DNA of 64,000 nucleotides from Roseateles asaccharophilus (GTDB taxonomy: Bacteria > Pseudomonadota > Gammaproteobacteria > Burkholderiales > Burkholderiaceae_C). Both the position numbers and the translations under genes were made by a program. This document shows, in pieces, positions 1 through 8,233 of this stretch (the first letter of the stretch is position 1; every line of letters begins with the position of its first letter). The notes beneath the pieces were generated by a model that was not told where the DNA came from, made no database searches, and saw only the letters and a program-made list of their open reading frames with translations. The stretch lies in contig NZ_SNXE01000004.1 of assembly GCF_004362405.1 (NCBI RefSeq), positions 306,399 through 370,398 of the forward strand. Reading direction: 5' to 3'.

Positions 1-103
1 GATGCACCCGCTGCGCCAGCTCCACATTGGACAGGCGCCCATCGCGCTGCAGCGCGTTCAGGATGCCCCGGTCGATCGCATCCAGTTGCACTTCAGACCC
101 CAT
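1..103 (-). CDS. Lrp/AsnC-family transcriptional regulator, N-terminus only
   Basis: Only the first 34 codons lie in the window; the gene runs off the left edge. The visible residues (MGSEVQLDAIDRGILNALQR, then DGRLSNVELAQRV) match the N-terminal winged-helix DNA-binding domain of Lrp/AsnC regulators, which starts with LD-x-D/I-x-x-I-L and continues into a helix-turn-helix. The effector-binding RAM domain is outside. It diverges from an omega-amino acid aminotransferase whose start is 135 bp away. Lrp-type regulators often control a divergent amino acid catabolic gene, so regulation of the aminotransferase is likely but inferred. Confidence 0.85.
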   Translation of the reverse strand, partial: MGSEVQLDAIDRGILNALQRDGRLSNVELAQRVH

Positions 104-238
104 CGTTCGAATTTCCTGCGGTTTGGTCGCCCGACTATCGCATGAATGTGCAAAACCGCGGGTTAACGCGGTGCGCGCTTGCACGCACATTGCGCCCCGG
201 CTTGCCTAGACTCGCTGCAACGAACGATGGAGCCGCAC
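104..238. promoter_or_regulatory. Divergent promoter region between Lrp-type regulator and aminotransferase
   Basis: This 135-bp gap must hold the promoters of both divergent genes. It contains a small inverted repeat, CCGCG-ggttaa-CGCGG, near 157-172, which could be an operator or a local hairpin. I see no convincing -35/-10 pair. GGAG at 229-232 serves as ribosome binding site for the aminotransferase. An Lrp-type operator is expected here from the gene arrangement but cannot be pinned down by eye. Confidence 0.4.
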
Positions 239-1555
239 ATGAGCCTGGACGCCGCACAACTCGATGCCTACTGGATGCCCTTCACCGCCAACCGCCAGTT
301 CAAGAAGGCCCCGCGCCTGCTGACCCGGGCGGACGGCATGTTCTTCACCGACGACAAGGGCCGCCAGGTGCTGGATGGCATTGCCGGCCTCTGGTGCGTG
401 AACGCCGGCCACAACCGTCCGCGCATCGTGCAGGCCATCCAGAACCAGGCGGCGGAGCTGGACTTCGCCCCGCCCTTCCAGATGGCGCATCCCAAGGCCT
501 TTGAGCTGGCCGAGCGCCTGGCCGCCATCATGCCCAAGGGCCTGAGCAAGGTCTTCTATACCAACTCGGGCTCCGAGTCGGTGGACACCGCGCTCAAGAT
601 GGCCATTGCCTACCACCGCGTGCGCGGCGAGGGCGCCCGCACCCGCCTGATCGGCCGCGAGCGCGGCTACCACGGCGTGAACTTCGGCGGCATCTCCGTG
701 GGTGGCATGGTGGCCAACCGCAAGATGTTCGGCACCATGCTGGGCGGCGTGGACCATATCCGCCACACGCATGACCCGGCCCGCAATGCCTTCTCGGTGG
801 GCCAGCCCGCGCATGGCGCCGAGTTCGCCGACGATCTGGAGCGACTGGTCGCCCTGCATGACGCCTCTACCATTGCCGCCGTGATCGTGGAGCCCGTGGC
901 CGGCTCCACCGGCGTGCTGATCCCGCCCCAGGGCTATCTGCAGCGCCTGCGCGAGATCTGCGACAAGCACGGCATCCTGCTGATCTTCGACGAGGTCATC
1001 ACCGGCTTCGGCCGCACCGGCAACCCCTTCGCGGCCCAGACCTTTGGCGTCACGCCCGATCTGATGACCGTGGCCAAGGGCCTGACCAATGGCTGCGTGC
1101 CCATGGGCGCCGTCTTCGCCTCGGACAAGATCCACGACGCCTTCATGAACGGCCCCGAGCACCTGATCGAGTTCTTCCACGGCTACACCTACTCCGCCCA
1201 TCCCCTGGCCTGCGCCGCTGCCCTGGGCACCCTGGACACCTATGCCGAGGAAGGCCTGCTCACCCGTGCGGCCGAGATGCAGGGCTATTTCGCCGAGTGC
1301 CTGCACGCCATGAAGGGCGAGCCCCATGTCATCGATGTGCGCAATATGGGCCTAGTGGGCGGCATCGAGCTCAGCCCCCTGCCCGGCGAGCCCGCCAAGC
1401 GCGCCTTCAACGTCTTCCTGGACTGCTGGGACAAGGGCCTGCTGATCCGCACCACGGGCGACACCATCGCGCTGTCACCGCCGCTGATCATCGAGCGCAG
1501 CCATATCGACCAGATCTTCGACACCCTGCGCGGCGCGCTGCGGCGCGCGGCCTGA
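239..1555 (+). CDS. Omega-amino acid (beta-alanine) : pyruvate aminotransferase, class III PLP enzyme
   Basis: A 438-residue fold-type I, class III aminotransferase. The opening DAYWMPFTANRQF is typical of beta-alanine/omega-amino acid:pyruvate transaminases. Landmarks are the SGSES phosphate-binding segment (around residues 115-120), IFDEVITGFGR (the Asp that contacts the PLP pyridine nitrogen) and the Schiff-base lysine K280 in VAKGLTNG. It probably moves the amino group from beta-alanine, GABA, putrescine-like amines or similar onto pyruvate, giving a semialdehyde and alanine in the cytoplasm. ATG 239 was chosen over 179 and 227 because GGAG lies 6 nt upstream and the family N-terminus begins there. 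The divergent Lrp/AsnC gene is the likely regulator. Exact substrate is not readable from sequence. Confidence 0.92.
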   Translation: MSLDAAQLDAYWMPFTANRQFKKAPRLLTRADGMFFTDDKGRQVLDGIAGLWCVNAGHNRPRIVQAIQNQAAELDFAPPFQMAHPKAFELAERLAAIMPKGLSKVFYTNSGSESVDTALKMAIAYHRVRGEGARTRLIGRERGYHGVNFGGISVGGMVANRKMFGTMLGGVDHIRHTHDPARNAFSVGQPAHGAEFADDLERLVALHDASTIAAVIVEPVAGSTGVLIPPQGYLQRLREICDKHGILLIFDEVITGFGRTGNPFAAQTFGVTPDLMTVAKGLTNGCVPMGAVFASDKIHDAFMNGPEHLIEFFHGYTYSAHPLACAAALGTLDTYAEEGLLTRAAEMQGYFAECLHAMKGEPHVIDVRNMGLVGGIELSPLPGEPAKRAFNVFLDCWDKGLLIRTTGDTIALSPPLIIERSHIDQIFDTLRGALRRAA

Positions 1556-1589
1556 GGCAAGCCGCCCAGGGCGGGCAAGAACTGGTCGA

Positions 1590-3158
1590 TCAAGGCAGCT
1601 TGAAGCCCGATACAGCGGCGACCAGTTGGTTCGCCTGTTCGCGCAGACTTGCGGCGGCCGCGGCACTTTGCTCGACCAGGGCCGCATTCTGTTGCGTGCT
1701 CTGATCCATCTGCGTAATAGCGCTTCCGACCAGACTGACCCCTTCACTCTGCTGGCGACTGGCAACACTGATCTCGGCAACGATGTCGCTCACGCGCCGG
1801 ATCGCGTCCACCACCTCCTGCATGGTGCTGCCAGCACGGTCCACCAAGTTGGTGCCCTGCTCGACATGTTCCACGCTGGCCGAGATCAGGGTCTTGATCT
1901 CGCGCGCGGCCTCGGCACTGCGCTGGGCCAGGCTGCGGACCTCGGACGCCACCACGGCAAAGCCGCGGCCCTGCTCACCGGCCCTAGCCGCCTCGACGGC
2001 GGCATTGAGCGCCAAAATATTGGTCTGGAAGGCAATGCTGTCGATGACACCGATGATGTCCGCAATCTTGCGACTGCTCTCGTTGATGCCGCGCATGGTT
2101 GTCACCACCTCACCCACGACCTCGCCGCCACGCCCGGCCACATCGCTAGCCCCTTGGGCCAATTGATTGGCCTGCAAGGCGTTGTCTGCATTCTGGCGGA
2201 CCGTGGTGCTGAGTTCGTCCGTGGTGCTGGCCGTTTGCTGCAACTGGCTGGCAGTCTGCTCCGTGCGACCCGACAGGTCCATATTGCCCGAGGCCACCTC
2301 ATCGGCGGCCACTTGAACGCCATCGGCAGCGCTTCTCACCTCGCGGATCAGACCCAATAGACGATCGCGCATCTGCCCCATCTGGCCAAGAAGATGCCCA
2401 ATCTCATCGCGTCCATCCGCGTGCAGCACCTGAGTCAGGTCTCCGTCTGCAATCGATGTAGACAGCGCGTCCGCCTTGGCAAACCCGGAACGAATACGTG
2501 CCAGCAGCGCCAAGCTCAGCCATGTGGCCGGCAAGCCCACCAGGAGGGCCAACGCAAGGAAAGCGCCCGTCAGGTATCTCGCCTGTTGCTTTGCTGCTTC
2601 GGCGGCGGCCAAGGCCCGCTCTTGCTGAAACTTGATCAGCCCTTCGAGGCCCTCCATCAGCAAAGCGCCTTCTCGACGCCCGGCGGCCAGGAAGGAGGCC
2701 ATGACGCTGTCGGAAAAATCACCCGCCGTCATCGCCGCCCGGCTTGCATCGACCCGCGCTGTCCATGCCTTACGCTTTTCATCGACCTCCGCGTACAAAG
2801 CCTTGCCTTCTGGGCTCGTGAAACCTGTGCTCAGCTTGGGCCAAAGCTCATCATTTTCCTGACGGCGTTTGGCAATCAGATCGAGGTGAACGCTGACGGG
2901 ATGCTCGTGGATGGCCGCCAAAGGACTGGTCGGCGCATGCTGGAAGGCCAGCAGCACTTCGGTTCGGTTGGCTTGGTTGTTCTTGAGCAGTACCTGCAAA
3001 TGCATGATGGTCGTCAGGCGCCTCTGTGCGACGTCGTCCAGGCGCTGTGCATCCGCAAACAAACCCCACAGGGCCAATGCAGCCAACACGCCAAAGCTCA
3101 GCCAAAACATGGCCAAAACGACAACGAAGCGTTGCGATATCCGGAAGTTGTTCAACAT
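1590..3158 (-). CDS. Methyl-accepting chemotaxis protein, four-helix-bundle sensor
   Basis: A 522-residue membrane chemoreceptor. TM1 is at about 11-34, a helical periplasmic sensor (4HB_MCP type) at about 35-193, TM2 at about 194-216, HAMP at about 217-270, then a long coiled-coil signalling domain. The hairpin tip ([19 protein letters not shown], about 385-403) is the part that contacts CheA/CheW. The C-terminus (SGFKLP) has no NWETF-like CheR/CheB tether. ATG 3158 was chosen because upstream residues in the longer frame are not MCP-like, while [14 protein letters not shown] is the usual cytoplasmic start. Ligand unknown. No che genes are nearby, so it acts as an orphan receptor. A candidate FNR-type box lies about 120 bp upstream. 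Confidence 0.93.
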   Translation of the reverse strand: MLNNFRISQRFVVVLAMFWLSFGVLAALALWGLFADAQRLDDVAQRRLTTIMHLQVLLKNNQANRTEVLLAFQHAPTSPLAAIHEHPVSVHLDLIAKRRQENDELWPKLSTGFTSPEGKALYAEVDEKRKAWTARVDASRAAMTAGDFSDSVMASFLAAGRREGALLMEGLEGLIKFQQERALAAAEAAKQQARYLTGAFLALALLVGLPATWLSLALLARIRSGFAKADALSTSIADGDLTQVLHADGRDEIGHLLGQMGQMRDRLLGLIREVRSAADGVQVAADEVASGNMDLSGRTEQTASQLQQTASTTDELSTTVRQNADNALQANQLAQGASDVAGRGGEVVGEVVTTMRGINESSRKIADIIGVIDSIAFQTNILALNAAVEAARAGEQGRGFAVVASEVRSLAQRSAEAAREIKTLISASVEHVEQGTNLVDRAGSTMQEVVDAIRRVSDIVAEISVASRQQSEGVSLVGSAITQMDQSTQQNAALVEQSAAAAASLREQANQLVAAVSGFKLP

Positions 3159-3527
3159 GCGCAATCCATGGTCAACGACAATTGAGTTGTTCTGAACTAT
3201 GCGCGGGACCTGATGCCAAGCCGGCGAACCGCCCATGTTCTGACCTGCAGTTTGGCCAATTGAAGTCCGCCCAACTTGACCCAAATCAAGAGCAGCCAAG
3301 GCAAGCCCCAGGGCTCGTCCCAGGGCGTCCATGCTTCACGCCAAAGGCCCGTATCAGCAGCAACAGGGCGGCGATTCAGCCGAACAAGCAAGCGCCAGAT
3401 CAGACAGCGAAACTTTTCGCGGCAAGGTCTGAATGCCGCGTATGTCCGCGCTGGCCTGGCCCTGAATCGGGCCCGGGCTATCATGGCGCGCACCAAAGTC
3501 CGGCTGCGCGAGCTGGAAGGAGACTGT
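3159..3527. other. 369-bp divergent intergenic region (MCP / solute-binding protein)
   Basis: No gene is supported here. It must hold the promoters of both divergent genes. The only clear motif is the FNR/Anr-like palindrome at 3276-3289. The right part (about 3430-3510) is again GC-rich. GGAAGGA at 3515-3521 is the ribosome binding site of the solute-binding protein. I see no sigma-28-type (TAAA-N15-GCCGATAA) chemotaxis promoter. Confidence 0.5.
3276..3289 (-). promoter_or_regulatory. Candidate FNR/Anr-type binding site
   Basis: On the minus strand the site reads TTGAT-TTGG-GTCAA, one mismatch from the FNR/CRP-fold consensus TTGAT-N4-ATCAA, and the palindrome extends one more base pair (CTTGA...TCAAG). 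It is centred about 124 nt upstream of the chemoreceptor ATG and about 245 nt upstream of the divergent solute-binding protein. FNR-family control of chemoreceptors is known in aerotaxis, but no matching -10 at class II spacing is obvious, so the target is uncertain. Confidence 0.4.
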
Positions 3528-4307
3528 ATGTGGCGACAAGGCATCGCGGCCTCTTTGATGATGCTCGGTCTCTTGGCACAGCAGGCGTTTGCAACGCAGC
3601 GGGTCGTGATCGAGGCCGAGGACGACTATCCGCCCTACTCCTTTTCGGACAAGGGGCGCCCGGCGGGCATCTATGTGGAACTGGTGCTGCAGGCGGCCAA
3701 ACGGCTGGCCCCGGACTATGAGGTCAGCATCCAGTTCGTGCCCTGGAAGCGTGGGCTCAGCCGGCTGGAGACCGGCGAGTCTTTGGCCCTGATCCCGCCC
3801 TACCGCAACGCCGAGCGGCCCTTCGTGTTTCCGTACTCAGTGCCCCTGCTGACCGAGCGCGTGGTGCTGTTTTGCACCCCCGAGGTCATGCGGCAAAGGC
3901 GTGTCGACTTTCCGCGGGACTTCATCGGACTGCGCATCGGCATCAATGCCGGCTACACCCAGAGCGAGAAGCTCAAGGCGGCGGTCAGTGCCGGGCAGGT
4001 GGTGCTGGAGGAGGCCGCACGCAACGTCAACAACATCAGGAAGCTGAGCTCCAGCCGCATTGACTGCATGGCCAGTGATCGCATCTCGGCCGTCCACACC
4101 GTCAATCGACTGGTGCGCCAGGGCGATCTGCCCGCCTTCAAACTGCTGGAAGCCGCCGAACTCTCCACGCAAGAGGCCTTCATCGGCTACAGCCGCAGCT
4201 TCCCAGCCGCCTTCAAGAACGACTTCGTGCAGAAGATGGATGCGGCCTTGCTGGAGCTGCAAAGAGCAGGTGTGCTGGATCAGCTGGTAGCCCGGTATAC
4301 CCAGTGA
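3528..4307 (+). CDS. Periplasmic solute-binding protein, family 3 (amino-acid type)
   Basis: A 259-residue secreted protein. A signal peptide (MWRQGIAASLMMLGLLAQQAFA, cleavage near residue 22-23) is followed by a family 3 extracellular solute-binding (SBP_bac_3) domain, with EDDYPPYSFSDKGRPAGI as the hallmark first strand/loop. ATG 3528 is preceded by GGAAGGA at good spacing and gives a clean signal peptide; the longer frame from 3276 does not. No permease or ATPase gene is adjacent, so it may feed an unlinked ABC transporter or act as a periplasmic ligand sensor. It diverges from a chemoreceptor, and a partnership in ligand sensing is possible but inferred. Ligand unknown. Confidence 0.88.
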   Translation: MWRQGIAASLMMLGLLAQQAFATQRVVIEAEDDYPPYSFSDKGRPAGIYVELVLQAAKRLAPDYEVSIQFVPWKRGLSRLETGESLALIPPYRNAERPFVFPYSVPLLTERVVLFCTPEVMRQRRVDFPRDFIGLRIGINAGYTQSEKLKAAVSAGQVVLEEAARNVNNIRKLSSSRIDCMASDRISAVHTVNRLVRQGDLPAFKLLEAAELSTQEAFIGYSRSFPAAFKNDFVQKMDAALLELQRAGVLDQLVARYTQ

Positions 4308-4423
4308 GGCCGCCAAGGGCATGATCTGCCGGCCTCGCCGACACAGGGCTTGGCAGCCAGCACGCCGCGGCGTGCCGGCGACATCCCGATGCCCCTTCGC
4401 TCCCGCGCTCCATGCCCCCAGCC

Positions 4424-4900
4424 TCACCGCGCCGCCGCGCCCGGCGGCAAGGGGCCAAAGAAGCGCGGTGGCTGCGGCAAAAAACCACCCGGGCTGTAAG
4501 CCAGATAGGTCTGCCCCAGCGGGCAATTCGCCAGGGGCGATGCGGCAGCAGCGGCATCAGCATCGTTCGGCACCTCGTCAGGCAGTTGCACCAGGGCATA
4601 GCGTGGCGGCGGCGAGATCAGAGAATCCGTCGCCAGCCAAGCACGATGCACGCCACGTGCGGCCAGCAGCGCGGCGACCGGCTCGGCCACGGCGGGCAAG
4701 TTCTGCTGCGCGCCGGAATTGCCCATGAGGGCCTTGGTCTGTTTCAACCAGTCCTGAGCCTGCTTGAGGCAGTCCGGGGCGAACACCGGGACTTGCTCGG
4801 ACGATGTGGCCCGAGCCAGCACTGGCAGCAAGCTGCTGGCAAGCAGCAGCGAGGCGGAAACAAGAGGTGTCAGCGCTCGCGATGCGGGGTGCCAATTCAT
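4424..4900 (-). CDS. Hypothetical secreted protein with Pro-rich C-terminus
   Basis: A 158-residue protein I do not recognise. Residues about 10-32 form a signal peptide (ALTPLVSASLLLASSLLPVL, then ARA), so it is probably periplasmic. The mature part has two cysteines (in APDCLKQ and LANCPLG) that could form a disulfide. The tail from about residue 135 is rich in Pro, Gly and Phe. Its ATG overlaps the stop of the upstream DUF1801 gene (ATGA), so the two are translationally coupled. The overlap and intact signal peptide argue that it is a real gene; function is unknown. Confidence 0.7.
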   Translation of the reverse strand: MNWHPASRALTPLVSASLLLASSLLPVLARATSSEQVPVFAPDCLKQAQDWLKQTKALMGNSGAQQNLPAVAEPVAALLAARGVHRAWLATDSLISPPPRYALVQLPDEVPNDADAAAAASPLANCPLGQTYLAYSPGGFLPQPPRFFGPLPPGAAAR

Positions 4901-5268
4901 GAGACGTGGGCCGTACTGGCTTTGTTGAGCGCCAGCTTCAAATACTCGGCCACATGCTTCGCGGCAATGTCCGAGCTGCAGCTCATCTTGATATGCCGGC
5001 GCAGCTTGCCTGCGCCCTCCAGCACCCGGTACTCGTCGGGCAAGGCGGCGCCGGCACCAAACTCCAGCGACACATGCTTGGCGTAGGAGAACACGCCGCA
5101 GAAGGGCTGGCCGGCCGAAAACAGAATTCCTCCGTACTTGATCTCCTCCGTCACGGCGGGAGACAGCCCCAGAACCATGGCGCGCAGGGTTTGCACCAGC
5201 TCGTGGCGATCGGGGTCAAGCAGGCGAAGGTCTTGGAGGAATTGGGAAACGCGATCGGTGGGCATCAT
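4897..5268 (-). CDS. DUF1801 domain protein
   Basis: A 123-residue cytoplasmic protein of the DUF1801 family (YdhG/YdaN-like fold related to frataxin-like chaperones). The pattern is EIKYGGILFSAGQPFCGVF, an aromatic/Gly-rich strand, then FGAGAALPD and a KLRRHIKM stretch near the C-terminus, all typical. Two adjacent ATGs (5268 and 5265) are possible starts. It overlaps the secreted protein gene downstream by the ATGA motif. The molecular role of the family is not firmly established; plant-pathogen and soil bacteria carry many copies. Confidence 0.85.
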   Translation of the reverse strand: MMPTDRVSQFLQDLRLLDPDRHELVQTLRAMVLGLSPAVTEEIKYGGILFSAGQPFCGVFSYAKHVSLEFGAGAALPDEYRVLEGAGKLRRHIKMSCSSDIAAKHVAEYLKLALNKASTAHVS

Positions 5269-5415
5269 CCGAGTGACTCGTGTGGGCTGGGCTGGAAGCG
5301 GATACCGCGGTTCAACAGCGCTGTGGGGTCTGGCATCAGCATCGGCATGTCCGCCTAGGGCTGAGCGAAGGAGCGGGCCAGACCGCCCCGCTGCCCCTGG
5401 CCTGGGCTCTGTGAC

Positions 5416-6474
5416 TCAGCCCCTCCTCTCCACCAACTCCCGCACCGCCCTCGGCAGCCAGCTCCGCAGCCGGGCGCTGAGGCGGGCCTCGTGGCGCTGC
5501 CAGAGGATGCCCAGGCCCACCAGGCCCAGGCCGATGAGGGTGAGCACAAAGGGGAACATCAGGCTGTCGCGGAATATCGCGTGGGCCAGATGGCCCAGAT
5601 AGCCGGCGGCGCCCAGGGCGCCGAACACGGCGAACACGCGGCGCGAGAGCATGGCGCCCACGGCGATCATCGCGAGGTTGATGCACAGATAGAAGAACTT
5701 GCTCAGCTCGCTGTCGGACTGCTGCAGCGACAGACCGCCCCAGAATGCGATCACGCCGAACAGATAGAGCCAGAAGGCGTAGTCGCGCGTCTGGTGGCGG
5801 CTGCGCACATCCACCCAGAAGGCCAGCAAGACGATCAGCAGGCCGAACCACAGGGAGACGAGCTTGCGCAGCTCCCCGCTCTGGTCCTGCGCCTGGAAAA
5901 CAAAGGGCGTGAGGTCCATGCTCAGGTACCAGAGCGTCACGGCCACCGGCATCAGCAGAAAGGGCAGACGGTAGCGCCACAGCAGCACGGCCCCGCTGGC
6001 CAGGGTGGCCAATTCCATGAGCACCCAGCGCCAGTCCACCCGGGTGTGGTAATCGCGATAAGCCTGGTGCCGCCCCTCATCGGCCCACCAGCCCAGGCCC
6101 ACCTGCAGGCCGTAAACCAGCAAGGGCGTGAGCACCACCACAAAGGTGGCGGTGATGCCGGCCGGGATCTGCAGCTGGCGGCGAGCCAGCAAATACTCGG
6201 TCAGCGCCAGTCCCGCCACCCCGTAGGCCAGGGCGATGCCAAACAGGCCCCAGCCGCCAAAGCGCTCCCAGCCCAGATTCATGAACAGGCTCATCGCGCC
6301 AATCGCGATCATGCCGCCCAGGTAGTAGAGGATGTGCGTGGCGCGAAAGCCGGGTCGCTCATGGGCCTGGCGGCGCTCATGCTCGGCCAAGAAGTCCCAC
6401 AGCGGCTGCACCTGCTGCGCGCTGATCAGGCCTTGCTCGCTCGCCTGCTGCAGCAGGCCGCGGTGGATACGCAT
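5416..6474 (-). CDS. DUF2157-like multi-pass membrane protein
   Basis: A 352-residue inner-membrane protein. A soluble N-terminal segment of about 60 residues (LLQQASEQGLISAQQVQPLWDFL) resembles the N-terminal helix pair of DUF2157 proteins. About nine to ten hydrophobic helices follow from about residue 50 (ILYYLGGMIAIGAMSLFMNL) to about 335, and the C-terminus is Arg-rich. ATG 6474 was chosen because the extra 38 residues of the longer frame are Pro/His-rich and unlike the family. It stands alone. Function unknown; the family is often annotated only as a predicted membrane protein. Confidence 0.8.
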   Translation of the reverse strand: MRIHRGLLQQASEQGLISAQQVQPLWDFLAEHERRQAHERPGFRATHILYYLGGMIAIGAMSLFMNLGWERFGGWGLFGIALAYGVAGLALTEYLLARRQLQIPAGITATFVVVLTPLLVYGLQVGLGWWADEGRHQAYRDYHTRVDWRWVLMELATLASGAVLLWRYRLPFLLMPVAVTLWYLSMDLTPFVFQAQDQSGELRKLVSLWFGLLIVLLAFWVDVRSRHQTRDYAFWLYLFGVIAFWGGLSLQQSDSELSKFFYLCINLAMIAVGAMLSRRVFAVFGALGAAGYLGHLAHAIFRDSLMFPFVLTLIGLGLVGLGILWQRHEARLSARLRSWLPRAVRELVERRG

Positions 6475-6715
6475 GGTGGGCTGAGGTTCCTGGAGTGAGG
6501 CGTGAAGCGCAGTGAAACAAGCGTGGTACGGGCGGCCATGCGGAGCGTGTGCTGGGGCGATTGGAGTGGGCCAGCCCGGCCCGGTCAATCACACCGGCGG
6601 GGGTGGCGTGCCGGCAAGCGCTCGCGAATGCAGGCATGATGCGCCTGCCATCCCGGGGGCGGACAGCCGATCCGTCAGCCCCTTTTCCGCTTGACTCAGC
6701 GCCCCGCACACCGCC

Positions 6716-8230
6716 ATGACAAGACCTGCCCCCGCCCCCATCGACTGGCACGCCCGTGCCGCCGCCCTCCAGCCCGATGGCCGCGCCTTCATTGCCGGCG
6801 AGCGGCGCGAGGCCGCGGACGGCCAGGGCTTTGACAAGCATTCCCCCATCGACGGGCGCTGGCTGGCCCGGGTGGCACGCGGGCAGGCGGCGGATATTGA
6901 CGCGGCCGTGGCCAGCGCGCGCCAGGCCTTCGAGCAGGGGCGCTGGGCGGCCAAGCCGCCGGCCGTGCGCAAGAAGATCCTGCTGCGCTTTGCCGAGCTG
7001 ATGCTGGCGGCCAAGGAGGAGTTGGCCCTGCTGGAAACCCTGGACATGGGCAAGCCCATCCAGTACGCCCTGGGGGTGGACGTGCCGGCGGCGGCGCGCT
7101 GCATCGCCTGGTATGCCGAGGCCATCGACAAGGTCTATGACGAGATCGCGCCCACCGCGGCCAATGCCCTGGCCCTGATCCAGCGCGAGCCCATGGGTGT
7201 GGTGGGCGTGATCGTGCCCTGGAACTACCCCATGATCATGGCCGCCTGGAAGCTGGGCCCGGCCCTGGCCTGCGGCAACTCGGTGGTGCTCAAGCCCAGC
7301 GAGAAGTCGCCGCTCACGGCCCTGCGCCTGGCCGAGCTGGCCCTGCAGGCCGGTCTGCCCGAGGGTGTGTTCAATGTGGTGCCGGGCTATGGCCACGAGG
7401 CCGGCGAGGCCCTGGCCCTGCATATGGAGGTGGACGCCATCGGCTTCACCGGCTCCACCCGCACCGGGCGGCGCATGCTGGAGTACGCGGGCCGCTCCAA
7501 CCTCAAGCGGGTCTATAACGAGCTGGGCGGCAAGTCGGCCTTTGTGGTGTTCGACGATGTGGACGATCTGGAGCGCGCCGCCCGCGCCGCGGCGGGCAGC
7601 ATGTTCTTCAACGCCGGCCAGAGCTGCAATGCGCCCTCGCGGGTGCTGGTGCACGAGAGCCAGGTCGAGCGCTTTGTGGAGCTGGTGGCGGCCCAGGCCG
7701 TGCGCCACCAGCCGGGCGACCCCTTGGACGCGCAAACCAGCCAGGGCGCCATCGTGGACCGCCAGCAGCTGGACACGGTGCTGGGCTATATCGAGGCGGG
7801 CCGTGCCGAGGGCGCCCAGGCCCGCGTGGGCGGCCGCCAGGTGCGCCAGGACAGCGGCGGCTTCTTCGTCGAGCCCACGGTGTTTGTGGGCGCGCGGCCG
7901 GAGATGAAGATCGTGCGCGAGGAGATCTTCGGCCCGGTGATGAGCGTGCTGAGCTTCAAGACCGAGGCCGAGGCCCTGGCCCTGGCCAATGCCAGCCCCT
8001 ATGGCCTGGCCGCCAGCGTCTGGAGCCGGCATATCGACCGCGCCCACCGCGTGGCCCGCGCCCTGCGCGCCGGCACCGTGCATGTGAACCAGTACGACGA
8101 GGACGATCTCACCGTGCCCTTCGGCGGCTACAAGCAAAGCGGCAACGGACGCGACAAGTCCCTGCACGCGCTGGAGAAGTACACCGAGCTCAAGACCACC
8201 TGGATCCGCATCAATCCGGCGGCGGCCTGA
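6716..8230 (+). CDS. NAD(P)+-dependent aldehyde dehydrogenase, PuuC/AldB-like
   Basis: A 504-residue ALDH superfamily enzyme. NAD-binding PWNYPMIM and KPSEKSPLT, the general base E269 in NELGGKSA and the nucleophile C304 in FNAGQSCNAPSR are all present, as is the EEIFGPV motif. The overall pattern (GRSNLKRVYNELGGKS, DEDDLTVPFGGYKQSGNGRDKS) matches gamma-glutamyl-gamma-aminobutyraldehyde/aminobutyraldehyde dehydrogenases (PuuC), which act in putrescine and related amine catabolism. It would follow naturally from an omega-aminotransferase such as the one at 239-1555. The EamA permease gene starts 3 bp after its stop, so they form an operon. Exact aldehyde substrate is inferred. Confidence 0.93.
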   Translation: MTRPAPAPIDWHARAAALQPDGRAFIAGERREAADGQGFDKHSPIDGRWLARVARGQAADIDAAVASARQAFEQGRWAAKPPAVRKKILLRFAELMLAAKEELALLETLDMGKPIQYALGVDVPAAARCIAWYAEAIDKVYDEIAPTAANALALIQREPMGVVGVIVPWNYPMIMAAWKLGPALACGNSVVLKPSEKSPLTALRLAELALQAGLPEGVFNVVPGYGHEAGEALALHMEVDAIGFTGSTRTGRRMLEYAGRSNLKRVYNELGGKSAFVVFDDVDDLERAARAAAGSMFFNAGQSCNAPSRVLVHESQVERFVELVAAQAVRHQPGDPLDAQTSQGAIVDRQQLDTVLGYIEAGRAEGAQARVGGRQVRQDSGGFFVEPTVFVGARPEMKIVREEIFGPVMSVLSFKTEAEALALANASPYGLAASVWSRHIDRAHRVARALRAGTVHVNQYDEDDLTVPFGGYKQSGNGRDKSLHALEKYTELKTTWIRINPAAA

Positions 8231-8233
8231 TCG

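Noticed and set aside
4360..4375. Palindrome GCACGCCGCGGCGTGC between the solute-binding protein and the secreted protein genes
   Set aside because: The loop would be too small for a good hairpin and no T-run follows, so I do not call it a terminator; such GC palindromes are frequent at this base composition.
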